DNA from: an uncultured Saprospiraceae bacterium
GTDB taxonomy: Bacteria > Bacteroidota > Bacteroidia > Chitinophagales > Saprospiraceae
DNA: 50,102 bases
Assembly: GCA_937942435.1 (NCBI GenBank)
Contig: CALDEM010000011.1
Coordinates: 1-50,102 of the forward strand
Reading direction: 5' to 3'
The position numbers were made by a program, and so were the translations under genes. Below are positions 27,601 to 34,674 of this stretch, piece by piece. Positions within the stretch are counted from its first letter, which is position 1, and every line of letters starts with the position of its first letter. Under the pieces are notes generated by a model. The model was not told where the DNA came from and did no database searches. It saw nothing but the letters and a program-made list of their open reading frames with translations.

Positions 27601-28349
27601 GAGAAACTGAATACAACTGGGTACGGATGAGAAACATAGATATTAACCCGATGTTTCGGGTTAACCTATCAGGAGCAAGTCATGTTGATTTTGGTCCGAC
27701 TTATCGATTCCGTAGTATAGATAGAACTGCGGGTAGAGTCACTGATGACGAACGCGCATTTTTTACAGATGAAGCGCTTTCTGATCGAGGATATTTTGGT
27801 GGCGCATTATCTTACAACTTTGGATTTGTAGACAACAGAGTATTTCCTGCCAATGGATTTGTGCTGACTGCTCAGGCTTCTCATCTCATCGAATCAGACA
27901 AGAGTGAGTCTGTAACACAGTTAGATATCTCAACGACCTTTTATATACAATTGTTAACTCGACCCAAGCTGGTACTTGCTAACAGCACTGGCTATATGCG
28001 GTCTTATGGCGATCTTCAGTTCCATCATTACCCTAGTCTCGGAAATGATCGAGGACTACGAGGATTTAGAAATGAAAGATTTAGAGGTACAACTGCTTTT
28101 TATAATAACCTTGATCTGAGGGTGAGTTTGTTTAAATGGAAGAATAACTTCGTTCCTATGGAGATCGGTCTTGTTGGCGGATATGATGTAGGTAGGGTCT
28201 CCTTCGCAGAAAGTACAGATAATCCTTTACAATGGAGTCGTACCTTAGGTGTATGGTTTGACATTATCGGTGTTGTTGTGGTCCAGCCATATTATTCATT
28301 CAATGATGAGCAGAATACATTTAGTCTGAGGATGGGCTTTAACTTTTAG
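24633..28349 (+). CDS. Metallophosphoesterase / kinase-like / Omp85-like barrel fusion protein
   Basis: The protein has 1238 residues. A signal ending LFGAC (Cys21) suggests a lipoprotein. Residues about 45-390 are a calcineurin-like phosphoesterase with GDGGE, GDNVYP, GN134-H135-D136-W, LLHHPI and GH320-D-H322-G, all metal-site motifs. Residues about 430-720 resemble a protein-kinase-like fold: a strand with R487 and K490, then HD619-W-D621-R-H623-DDQ and, 20 residues on, PIPRD646-R-D648, comparable to the catalytic and metal-binding loops of HipA, CotH and Fam20-type kinases. The C-terminal 340 residues look like an outer-membrane barrel with the Omp85 motif GLRGFRNERFRG. This is inferred from motifs only. 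A 10-A tract lies at 26062-26071 in the middle domain. Confidence 0.75.
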   Translation: MISIHINHLILVGIILLFGACGTLKSPYYSDEVIDWQKKSEEISNEHIHSLYLIGDGGELDDTIQNRNFVLDATAALLKKETVETSLVLLGDNVYPHGLPKKDHPYRDMAERILEVQLDLSKLHDGKTYFIPGNHDWNKHKKGGRKAILRQEDYVKSYDKDSKKIKFYPKNACGDPEVVKINKDLVYVFLDTQWWLQDWSREKKMNRKCDIKSRGDLLKRLEEIFIDYKNDEIIVLLHHPIKSNGKHGGKFSLKHHLFPLTEVKHNLWIPLPIIGSAYPIYRNVTGSTQDITSAHNQDLMQGMDAIARRLRVNVTFASGHDHGMQYFDNDRVKYIVSGGGSRRDYTQQGRDAVYARDARGFAKIDFYENNESWLSIYTVEGFGHDPILELKTQLRPPREGTVEEEVKYPAITKSEMMVAANDQLGAGAFKRLFLGGQYRDIWTTPVKAEVIDLETKLGGLTPIKKGGGLASNSLRLQKKNGQQYILRSIKKDYTKLVPQGFENLKLIDILADQNSASHPYNALVIPQLSKAAGVYYTDPKLIYLKHQRGLGNYNSQFPEELYLLEERPSGDWSDAEQFGNADEIIGYADLLDILREKKNHFIDQEWVLKSRIFDLFIHDWDRHDDQWRWAKFDQDGRNIYRPIPRDRDQAFYKFKGLVPWYISSFVLRKFKTMKADVNDVKNLSFNARHFDRYFLNELEWSDWKRVIQQIQQDLTDEKIIEAISHFPEEIKGIDDVEELSDVLISRRENLISIGRKLYDFLSKEVEVTGSDNKDNFEITQHADGSMTVSYTIDRKKDKDLKKYKRTFYPNETNEVRIYGLRGKDDFKIEGMANNAIRLRIIGGEDDDEIKNKVNGRKVYAYDDPKGMKWKGDDIMDRRSDELEVNEYDRSGFVYNSNVPGLQFGSSVDDGLWVGGSLQWISRGWRKVPYKSKQGIRFSIAPGSQDAVQLDYEGHFPDALGKLDLAPVVDVQFPHYENYFGLGSDSENPLRETEYNWVRMRNIDINPMFRVNLSGASHVDFGPTYRFRSIDRTAGRVTDDERAFFTDEALSDRGYFGGALSYNFGFVDNRVFPANGFVLTAQASHLIESDKSESVTQLDISTTFYIQLLTRPKLVLANSTGYMRSYGDLQFHHYPSLGNDRGLRGFRNERFRGTTAFYNNLDLRVSLFKWKNNFVPMEIGLVGGYDVGRVSFAESTDNPLQWSRTLGVWFDIIGVVVVQPYYSFNDEQNTFSLRMGFNF

Positions 28350-28467
28350 TTTTCTTCGCACACTAATTTCAATAGAAGAGGTTATGGTTTGTCTTTGCAT
28401 GTCTACATGCATGTATTCCCCTAATAAGATCTACTTTTTCAAATTTGTCTATATTTATTTTGGCATT

Positions 28468-28484
28468 ACATCATATTATGATGT
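28468..28484. promoter_or_regulatory. 17-bp palindrome, likely PadR operator
   Basis: ACATCATA and TATGATGT flank a single central T, giving perfect 8-bp arms. It lies 11 bp upstream of the preferred padR start (28496). PadR regulators usually bind such dyads in their own promoters. A related half, ATATTATGATGTA, occurs at 29448-29460 upstream of the uracil-DNA glycosylase. Confidence 0.55.
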
Positions 28485-28495
28485 ATATTGCATCT

Positions 28496-28834
28496 ATGTA
28501 TTCAAGAGAATTGCTGAAAGGTATTTTGAAGCCTATTATTTTAAAGTTATTATCTGATAACGGGCGCATGCATGGCTATGAGATGGTAAGAACCATCAAG
28601 GATTGGTCTGGAGAGAAAATATTGGTTAAAGAAGGGTCTCTTTACCCAACCTTGCATGCTTTAACTAGAGATGGATTGTTGACCTATGAAGAAGAGTTTA
28701 TAGGAAAGAGAGTTAGAAAATATTATAGCATATCCAAGGCGGGAAAAACTCGTTTGGAAGAGCGAAAAATTGAAATTTTGGATTTTGTTGATACCCTAAG
28801 TAATATGTTTAATTCAAAACATCTCACTACATGA
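28496..28834 (+). CDS. PadR family transcriptional regulator
   Basis: The protein has 112 residues from the ATG at 28496. The open frame extends upstream to a TTG, but MYSRELLKGILKPIILKLLSDNGRMHGYEMVR is the standard PadR start. The upstream operator-like palindrome would otherwise lie in coding sequence. The winged helix continues through VKEGSLYPTLHALTRDGLL and the basic wing GKRVRKYYSIS. It probably represses its own operon in response to a membrane or antibiotic signal. Its stop overlaps the start of the next gene (ATGA), indicating translational coupling. Confidence 0.88.
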   Translation: MYSRELLKGILKPIILKLLSDNGRMHGYEMVRTIKDWSGEKILVKEGSLYPTLHALTRDGLLTYEEEFIGKRVRKYYSISKAGKTRLEERKIEILDFVDTLSNMFNSKHLTT

Positions 28835-29286
28835 GAATAAACGATAATCAGATCAACTGTATCATAGATCATCTCAATCTGTCTGGTATTTCGCCTGGGG
28901 CACTTTTTGATGATGTTCTAGATCACTACTGTTGCAAAGTAGAAGAATTGTTAGAAGAAGAAAGCTGTTCTGTTTCTGAAGCCATTAAACGTGCAGAAGC
29001 TAGTATTTGTCCTAAAGGTGCCCTTCAGATAGAAAAAGACCTTAAATATTTACTCACTATAAATCAAAATATCATGTTACACAAGATCGTTTTTTCGATA
29101 GCTTCATTAGCGGGTTTTATCTTTTTGCTATCAGGTACTGCTTGGATGGCTAATCTTTTAGAAAGTTTTGTTGCAATTCAGTTAATGGGGCTTTCTCTGA
29201 TCGTTGCAGTTTTTGCTGTTTATCCCTACTTAATGTATAGATTGTATAGAAAAAGTGCTCGTGCTTTAAGACAGGAGTTAGCTTGA
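28831..29286 (+). CDS. Membrane partner of PadR, function unknown
   Basis: The protein has 151 residues. The N-terminal half is acidic and contains DDVLDHYCCKVEELLEEE, a helical motif seen in small membrane proteins encoded after PadR regulators in Bacteroidota. The C-terminal half has two membrane segments, about 84-105 and 113-137, ending in a basic tail. The start overlaps the padR stop by 4 bp. It may be the target or sensor regulated by PadR, similar in role to DUF1700/DUF1129-type partners, but no family was assigned with certainty. Confidence 0.65.
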   Translation: MRINDNQINCIIDHLNLSGISPGALFDDVLDHYCCKVEELLEEESCSVSEAIKRAEASICPKGALQIEKDLKYLLTINQNIMLHKIVFSIASLAGFIFLLSGTAWMANLLESFVAIQLMGLSLIVAVFAVYPYLMYRLYRKSARALRQELA

Positions 29287-29509
29287 TTTTTGTCCATATA
29301 TATGTATATCATTCTTACTAGTCATTAGAACTTGAAGTCCGCATATTATTTGAAATCGAAGAGATAGTTCATGATAACTATTGTGCTTGATTACCTCTGA
29401 TTTTATAACTCAAGATCCATATGCTAGGAAGACATTCTAATAGTAGTATATTATGATGTACGAGTATTGACATATGTGCTCATATGCTTTTTCTAATTAT
29501 TAGACTTTC

Positions 29510-30091
29510 ATGGTGGATCTAACAGTATTAAAGAAAGAAATTACAAATTGTAAGGTGTGTGAGAAGGCTATGGGACATCATGCCAGACCTGTCTGTGCAT
29601 TTGATGCTAAGAGCAAAATAGTCATTATTGGACAAGCACCAGGGACTAGAGTACACGAGTCTGGTATACCTTGGCATGATAAAAGTGGTGAGAACCTCAG
29701 ATCATGGATGGGCATCAATGAGACGACATTCTATGATGAGCAAAAGATAGCCATAGTGCCTATGGGTTTCTGTTATCCAGGTAAAGGGAAGAGTGGAGAC
29801 TTGCCACCAAGAAAAGAGTGTGCCCCTTTGTGGCATGGTCAGATCTTGGATCAACTCAAAGATATAAAGCTCACTCTGTTGATTGGCAAGTATGCGCAAG
29901 ACTATTATTTAGATGGGCGAACTAAAAGAACATTAACTGAGACCGTTAAGTCTTTTGAGGACTATCTGCCGGAGTTTATAGTTATGCCTCACCCATCTCC
30001 TCGAAATAACATATGGATGAAAAAGAACGATTGGTTTAAAAAAGATTTGTTGCCTATCTTAAAGCAAGAAGTGCAAAGTGCACTTCATTAA
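29510..30091 (+). CDS. Uracil-DNA glycosylase family protein (family 4-like)
   Basis: The protein has 193 residues. Motif A is GQAPG (41-45) and motif B is HPSPRN near 157. Four cysteines, C14, C17, C88 and C104, have the spacing of the [4Fe-4S] ligands of family 4 UDGs. The segment GIPWHDKSGENLRSWMGI matches the loop of that superfamily in Bacteroidota. It removes uracil or related lesions from DNA. No DNA-repair neighbour is present. The upstream 223-bp gap holds a half-site related to the PadR palindrome and nothing else that I recognise. Confidence 0.85.
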   Translation: MVDLTVLKKEITNCKVCEKAMGHHARPVCAFDAKSKIVIIGQAPGTRVHESGIPWHDKSGENLRSWMGINETTFYDEQKIAIVPMGFCYPGKGKSGDLPPRKECAPLWHGQILDQLKDIKLTLLIGKYAQDYYLDGRTKRTLTETVKSFEDYLPEFIVMPHPSPRNNIWMKKNDWFKKDLLPILKQEVQSALH

Positions 30092-30149
30092 GTCAAGTAT
30101 GATTATTAAGAAGCTCACTTTGTTATTCTTATTATCCTATATGGACATA

Positions 30150-30773
30150 CTATTTCTCTCCAGTAACTATAAAGATGCTGATCTCCGCTCGATCATCACT
30201 ACCACATGAGTCAGCACAACAATTGGCATTGACACAATCGATTTTTACATTTTTGAACCCCGCTTCTTTAAACCACAACTCAATATCACTTCTTTCAAAT
30301 CCCATCCACCGATCGTTTTGTTCTGTCACTAAAAACTCAAAATTGTGTTTGTCAAGATCAGTTATGATTAGCTTACCGCCAGGTTTTAAAGTTCGATGTA
30401 ACTCTTTGATGACAACAGAAGGTCGCTCTACATGATGTAAAAACATATTGGATAGGGCGTAGTCCCAAGAACTATCAGGAGTTTGGATGTTTTCTGATTC
30501 TGAGATGAGATAAGTGATGTTTGTATTTTGTGAAAACTTAGCCTTCATCACTGTAAGCATCTTTTCTGATTCGTCCACTGCAGTTATTTCAACTGGTTGC
30601 TGGACTAATCCTTCTGTGATAAATCCAGAACCTGCGCCAATATCAGCAACTTTTAATCCTTCTGACATGTCCATCTCATCTATAGCTCGCTCTCTTACTG
30701 AGATTGGAAAGAAGTCAGAACGCATGTTATCCCAGTTGTCAGCGACTTCTTCAAAATATGCTTTACTGCTCAT
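30150..30773 (-). CDS. Class I SAM-dependent methyltransferase
   Basis: The protein has 207 residues. Motif I is VADIGAGSGFITEGL (about 42-56), with ITAVDESEKML, DYALSNMFLHHVERP and LKPGGKLIITDLD following. This is the UbiE/ArsM-like Methyltransf_11 fold. The C-terminus carries an unusual cysteine cluster, CVNANCCADSCG, which may bind a metal or metalloid. It overlaps the marR gene upstream by 11 bp, so the two are co-transcribed. An arsenic or other thiophile methylation role is possible but the sequence does not prove it. Confidence 0.75.
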   Translation of the reverse strand: MSSKAYFEEVADNWDNMRSDFFPISVRERAIDEMDMSEGLKVADIGAGSGFITEGLVQQPVEITAVDESEKMLTVMKAKFSQNTNITYLISESENIQTPDSSWDYALSNMFLHHVERPSVVIKELHRTLKPGGKLIITDLDKHNFEFLVTEQNDRWMGFERSDIELWFKEAGFKNVKIDCVNANCCADSCGSDDRAEISIFIVTGEK

Positions 30774-31215
30774 TGGTTATATTTTTTGATTCTGTTTGAG
30801 ATAATTGATGAAAGACTCTTAGAAAAACTTTAATATCTTCATTTGAGATTCCTTCGAATGCAGAAGCAAAGTTCTGATCCATTTCTTTGTTGATTCTCTT
30901 GTAAAGATTAAGCCCCTTTTGGTCTAAGGAAATCTCAACTTTCCTTCGATCTTTTTTACCAGGTATTCTTTTAGCTATCTTAGATGACACTATGTTTTCT
31001 ACTTGACGGCTGATAGTACTTTTGTCTAGCCTCATCTGAGTTGCAAGTTCGTTAACAGTTATAGATGGTCTATCACCAAGCTCCATGATGACGTGGCATT
31101 GTGCAACATTGATATCAAGATGACATGATAGTTTATTTATCTTATCTATCCATCTGGTGAAGAGTCTGAGGTCTTGTCTAAATGATGATAACTGGTCTGC
31201 TTTAATAGTTGCCAT
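30763..31215 (-). CDS. MarR family transcriptional regulator
   Basis: The protein has 150 residues from MATIKADQL (31215). A longer frame starting at 31251 would overlap the operator-like palindrome and adds no MarR-like sequence. The winged helix runs ITVNELATQMRLDKSTISRQVENIVSSKIAKR and then KKDRRKVEISL, the basic wing. It overlaps the methyltransferase gene and probably controls it. The upstream 17-bp palindrome fits the TTGTnnnnnACAA type of site bound by many MarR proteins. Confidence 0.88.
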   Translation of the reverse strand: MATIKADQLSSFRQDLRLFTRWIDKINKLSCHLDINVAQCHVIMELGDRPSITVNELATQMRLDKSTISRQVENIVSSKIAKRIPGKKDRRKVEISLDQKGLNLYKRINKEMDQNFASAFEGISNEDIKVFLRVFHQLSQTESKNITNEQ

Positions 31216-31236
31216 GATATGAATGTATAAAGAAAC

Positions 31237-31253
31237 AGTTGTATGATACAACT
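31237..31253. promoter_or_regulatory. Perfect 17-bp MarR-type operator
   Basis: AGTTGTAT and ATACAACT flank a central G, with perfect 8-bp arms. On the minus strand a candidate promoter lies just upstream: a TTG, 21 bp, then TACTTTTA (similar to TAnnTTTG). The dyad would therefore cover the transcription start and leave 21 bp to the marR ATG. Confidence 0.65.
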
Positions 31254-31321
31254 AAAAGTAGAATTAACTTTTCTCATTGTTCAATCTCCTATATTTGCGA
31301 AAGCGTTATGAATACTAATCT

Positions 31322-32272
31322 TTGAAAGAGCAAATACAACAAATAGAAGATCTAATAAAGAGATATCAGCAAGTACTGAAGGAAGCGAGAAAACTGAAGA
31401 ATATAGAGCAAGAACTTTTTCAGGAGCAAGAGAAGTTACTATCGCTCAAGCAACAAGTCGATGACGAATATCAAGATATAGAGCGGCTCGAGCGGAAAGG
31501 GCTGAAGCAACTCTTTATCAATGTATTGGTCAATCGCGAAGAACAACTGAAGGAGGAAAGGCAAGAGTACCTCTTATTGGTCTTGCGGCATCGAGAAAGT
31601 GAAAAACTCATCGAGTCATTTAAAGAAGAAATACGGCTGCTCAAGTCAAGAGCTGTGGATCAAGAGCTCATCCTTAATCAAATAGAAAGAGAACTTGAAC
31701 AGCTTGATGATACAAAACTATACAAAGAATCTATACATCTATCTGAGTTGCAAGTCATCAACAAAGAGCTGCGAAAACTGCTGAGACTGGATGTTGAGGT
31801 GAAAGAAGCGATACAAGTCGCAAAGACATTGTATCATAACTTCTTAGAGTTGATTAAGTGTCTTAACCATGCTAAAGACACGGACAACTGGGGTAAGTAC
31901 TACAGTGAGATACAGAAGAACAAAAAGAAGCAAGAAGCCAACGTAGATAAGGCAAGAGTATACGCACAGGAGATCAAAAGGTTGATGGTCTTCTTGAAAG
32001 GAGAAATAGAAGATGTTATAGATGTACGGGATGAATTTCGCAGAACAGAAGCGTTCATCTATGAGTTCAACATCTCGTTCTACGATCATTTGTTAGAGGA
32101 CTGGATCGCTGATGATAACCTCGCACAGACCCTCTCAGGATCACTTAGTGGCCAAGCGCACATCTTAAAAATGATTAGTTCTTTAGAAGGACTTATGGGC
32201 AATGGCAAAAAGGAGTATGATCTTTTGCTAAAAAAGAAAAAGGAGATTGTGCAGAGTTTGATTGCAAAATAG
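31322..32272 (+). CDS. Coiled-coil protein of unknown function
   Basis: The protein has 316 residues starting at TTG 31322. An in-frame stop lies two codons upstream and no ATG is available near the N-terminus. It is almost entirely charged helix: Glu/Lys/Gln/Leu heptads from 1 to about 165 predict a long coiled coil, and a second helical region runs from 170 to the end. No signal peptide or membrane segment is seen. I do not recognise a family. It converges with the nucleoid-associated protein gene, with only 2 bp between the stop codons. Confidence 0.7.
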   Translation: MKEQIQQIEDLIKRYQQVLKEARKLKNIEQELFQEQEKLLSLKQQVDDEYQDIERLERKGLKQLFINVLVNREEQLKEERQEYLLLVLRHRESEKLIESFKEEIRLLKSRAVDQELILNQIERELEQLDDTKLYKESIHLSELQVINKELRKLLRLDVEVKEAIQVAKTLYHNFLELIKCLNHAKDTDNWGKYYSEIQKNKKKQEANVDKARVYAQEIKRLMVFLKGEIEDVIDVRDEFRRTEAFIYEFNISFYDHLLEDWIADDNLAQTLSGSLSGQAHILKMISSLEGLMGNGKKEYDLLLKKKKEIVQSLIAK

Positions 32273-32274
32273 GG

Positions 32275-33327
32275 TCAGCTCTCCTCTTCATAATATAACT
32301 TGTAAAACTTTCGGCCCATCTCATCCGTACCATGCTCGATCATCTTGCGATCACCATGGATATAGACATGAAAGTTTTTATCCAACTTAAGCACGCTTTT
32401 GAAGTCTTTAGCACTGCGCTTTACCGCAAGGTTAGATATGCCAAATTGTTCTGGTAGATCTACCTGAAGCTCTTGTGCATATTCTTGCTTATAATTTTGA
32501 AAGGACTCAATCACTCGTTCATCTCCTCCAAGCACCTCTTGTTGAAACTGATCTTCACTATATCGATCATTCTTCTTGAAGAAGGCGCCTGCATCGTTTA
32601 GGATACCCAATTGCTCACCTTTGTTCATCTCAACATCTTCGCTCATACGATGAGAGACGAAGGTCTGCGCCATATTTAGATATTGCTGTGTCTCATGGAA
32701 GGCATCATCGAGGGGCTTTACTTTGAGAAACTGATCATTCCAAAATTGAGCACCTCCGCTCTTGTCGGTGCGATCAACCGAAGCAACCACATAACCAGCA
32801 GAGGCAGCAGTATTAAAGATGATGCACCCTTTATCCAGTTTGTTGATATTGACACCTTGATCAGTATCGATGCTATAGCTACCTTCACTATACATCAGCT
32901 TTAAGAAATCATCCTTCGTCTCTGACTTCCAGATACCAATCGCATCGATCACTTCATCTTCATAGGTTACATCTTGTATCAATGCGACAATTAAATCGCC
33001 AGACTTGATATTCTGATGAGTGGACTGTTGGAAGAGGTGTTGTGCGATACGCTTTGACACATCATGAAACGGTTCCTCTTGTGTAAACATGTGACCTACC
33101 ATGATACTCAACGGATTGAGCGTCGCATCTCCATTATGATACGTGAAGGACTGATAGTCCTCGAAGTTCATAAATGGCTTGAGCGTATACTGATGTAACA
33201 ATGATGAAGCTTCGTTGTCAGGAAGCACCATTGGCTCTTCAGTTAGAAGTAGCTCTGTATTATCATCTTCATGATCCAAAAAGTGCATGCTCACACGAGC
33301 GATATGGGCTATTGATAAGTCAAACAT
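32275..33327 (-). CDS. Nucleoid-associated protein (NdpA/YejK family)
   Basis: The protein has 350 residues, the length of the 37-kDa nucleoid-associated family. The N-terminus places helix HIARVSMHFLDHEDDNTELLLTEE in the family position, followed by SGDLIVALIQDVTYEDEVIDAIGIWKSE and INKLDKGCIIFN. The C-terminal part includes GDERVIESFQNYKQE. YejK binds DNA non-specifically in E. coli; in Bacteroidota the role is inferred. The gene is isolated from other DNA-processing genes. Confidence 0.8.
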   Translation of the reverse strand: MFDLSIAHIARVSMHFLDHEDDNTELLLTEEPMVLPDNEASSLLHQYTLKPFMNFEDYQSFTYHNGDATLNPLSIMVGHMFTQEEPFHDVSKRIAQHLFQQSTHQNIKSGDLIVALIQDVTYEDEVIDAIGIWKSETKDDFLKLMYSEGSYSIDTDQGVNINKLDKGCIIFNTAASAGYVVASVDRTDKSGGAQFWNDQFLKVKPLDDAFHETQQYLNMAQTFVSHRMSEDVEMNKGEQLGILNDAGAFFKKNDRYSEDQFQQEVLGGDERVIESFQNYKQEYAQELQVDLPEQFGISNLAVKRSAKDFKSVLKLDKNFHVYIHGDRKMIEHGTDEMGRKFYKLYYEEES

Positions 33328-33462
33328 GGATGGTTCTATTAGTCTGCTGCAAATAAAATATTATTCTCGGCCTTGACGGCAAATATGGGACTCTATTATT
33401 AATGACTAGCATCAATACCGGAGTCATTTTGATGCTAAACGTATTGTAGCATTTTCGTTTTG

Positions 33463-33480
33463 TTTTGCTGAGTCTGGAAG
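33463..33480 (+). repeat. Intergenic repeat unit, copy 1 (TTTTGCTGAG family)
   Basis: TTTTGCTGAGTCTGGAAG matches 38783-38800 with one change and 42089-42106 with two. In the same gap an inverted repeat, TAGCATCA (33407-33414) and TGATGCTA (33430-33437), forms a hairpin. The gap of 180 bp has no gene. Confidence 0.55.
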
Positions 33481-33507
33481 CCTTTAGCAACTGTGACAAA
33501 CTGCATT

Positions 33508-34500
33508 CTATTTTTTCTCATTCTCTTCCAAGAGCTCGTCTAACATTTCAACCAATTGATCTCGAGTATAAGAGAAAGGCTGGTCATCATTGAGTTGTAC
33601 TAATTCGCGCAGGACTTGTTGGATCGTAATCTTCGCTTCGAACTCGTTAGGAACAACCATATATCGGCGCTTAGGAGCAATGCTGGTCATGAAGTGCAAG
33701 GCGGCGGCTGCCACATCATCTGGCTCCTTAAAGTTTGATCTGTCCAGTGGGCCTAATCCATCTAACATGGATCCATATCTTGAGTGCTCACTTGTATGGC
33801 CTGATTTCTCCATTCGCTCTACCATTGATGCCATGATTTTTGATTTATAATTGCCTGGTTCTACTGCTGCCACTTGGATTTCAAATCTTTCTAATTCTGC
33901 CGCCAACGCATCTGTATAAGCCTCAACACCATGCTTGCTCATGCTATAAGCGCCCATACGTTGTCCAGCAAGTATGCCTGATATTGAGCTGGTAGTCATG
34001 ATCCTTCCTTTGCTTTCTATCAAGAGATCAGCAAATGCCTTGGTGACTCGATATGGACCGAAAAGGTTGACATCTAATTGGAACTGCATATCTTCTTCAG
34101 AAAGTTCAATTAGTGGACCCAGAACAACAACTCCGGCATTATTGATTAAGCCATAAAGCCCTTTGCCTTGAGCTTTTACAAATTCTGCTGCTGCATCAAT
34201 CTCACTTTGTATCGTAACATCAAGCTGGATAGCTTGTACATTGTCCATAGCATCAAGACGTGCATAATCTTCTGCTGTTCGCACTCCTGCATAGACAAAA
34301 AATCCATTGGTCGATAACAGTTCTGTCATGCGGAGCCCGATGCCACTACTGGTACCTGTGATCAAGATGGCACGATCTTCTGATGCAGACTGACCTGATA
34401 ACAAAGGCAAGCTTAAAAAGAATATGGATAGCGTCAGGGCACAAATGTTGCGGATACAATCGATATTAGTTTTTGATAGATACATAATTGTCATTTGCAC
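33508..34500 (-). CDS. SDR oxidoreductase with N-terminal signal/membrane segment
   Basis: The protein has 330 residues. Residues about 18-37 form a signal-like hydrophobic segment (ICALTLSIFFLSLPLLSG), followed by a complete classical SDR. TGTSSGIG is at 48-55, NNAG at 120-123, and S172, Y185, K189 form the catalytic triad. The closest groups are retinol-dehydrogenase/17-beta-HSD-like SDRs. SDRs need NAD(P)H and are normally cytoplasmic, so the segment may be a membrane anchor with the catalytic domain inside, or the protein may be exported. M6 (MYLSKTN) is an alternative start, and still leaves the segment. Confidence 0.75.
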   Translation of the reverse strand: MQMTIMYLSKTNIDCIRNICALTLSIFFLSLPLLSGQSASEDRAILITGTSSGIGLRMTELLSTNGFFVYAGVRTAEDYARLDAMDNVQAIQLDVTIQSEIDAAAEFVKAQGKGLYGLINNAGVVVLGPLIELSEEDMQFQLDVNLFGPYRVTKAFADLLIESKGRIMTTSSISGILAGQRMGAYSMSKHGVEAYTDALAAELERFEIQVAAVEPGNYKSKIMASMVERMEKSGHTSEHSRYGSMLDGLGPLDRSNFKEPDDVAAAALHFMTSIAPKRRYMVVPNEFEAKITIQQVLRELVQLNDDQPFSYTRDQLVEMLDELLEENEKK

Positions 34501-34674
34501 TCAAGGTACTGAAGTCCGCTTTGAAGCACAACCCAATTTATGTATGTAAAACAAAAGTGCTTTTGAACTATCCCTCTCATGGAGGGGCGCAGGCGGGGAT
34601 ACCCTGAGCTTCTAATCACGCAATTAGACAAGGTTGCCACAATGGCCTAAAGACGCATTGTTAATCATGAACCC

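Noticed and set aside
28396..28411. Inverted repeat TGCATGT-CT-ACATGCA before padR
   Set aside because: Short stem without T-run; the 28468 dyad is the better operator candidate.
34560..34620. GC-rich hairpin around CCCTC/GAGGG after the M4 protease
   Set aside because: No T-run on the minus strand; not convincing as a terminator.
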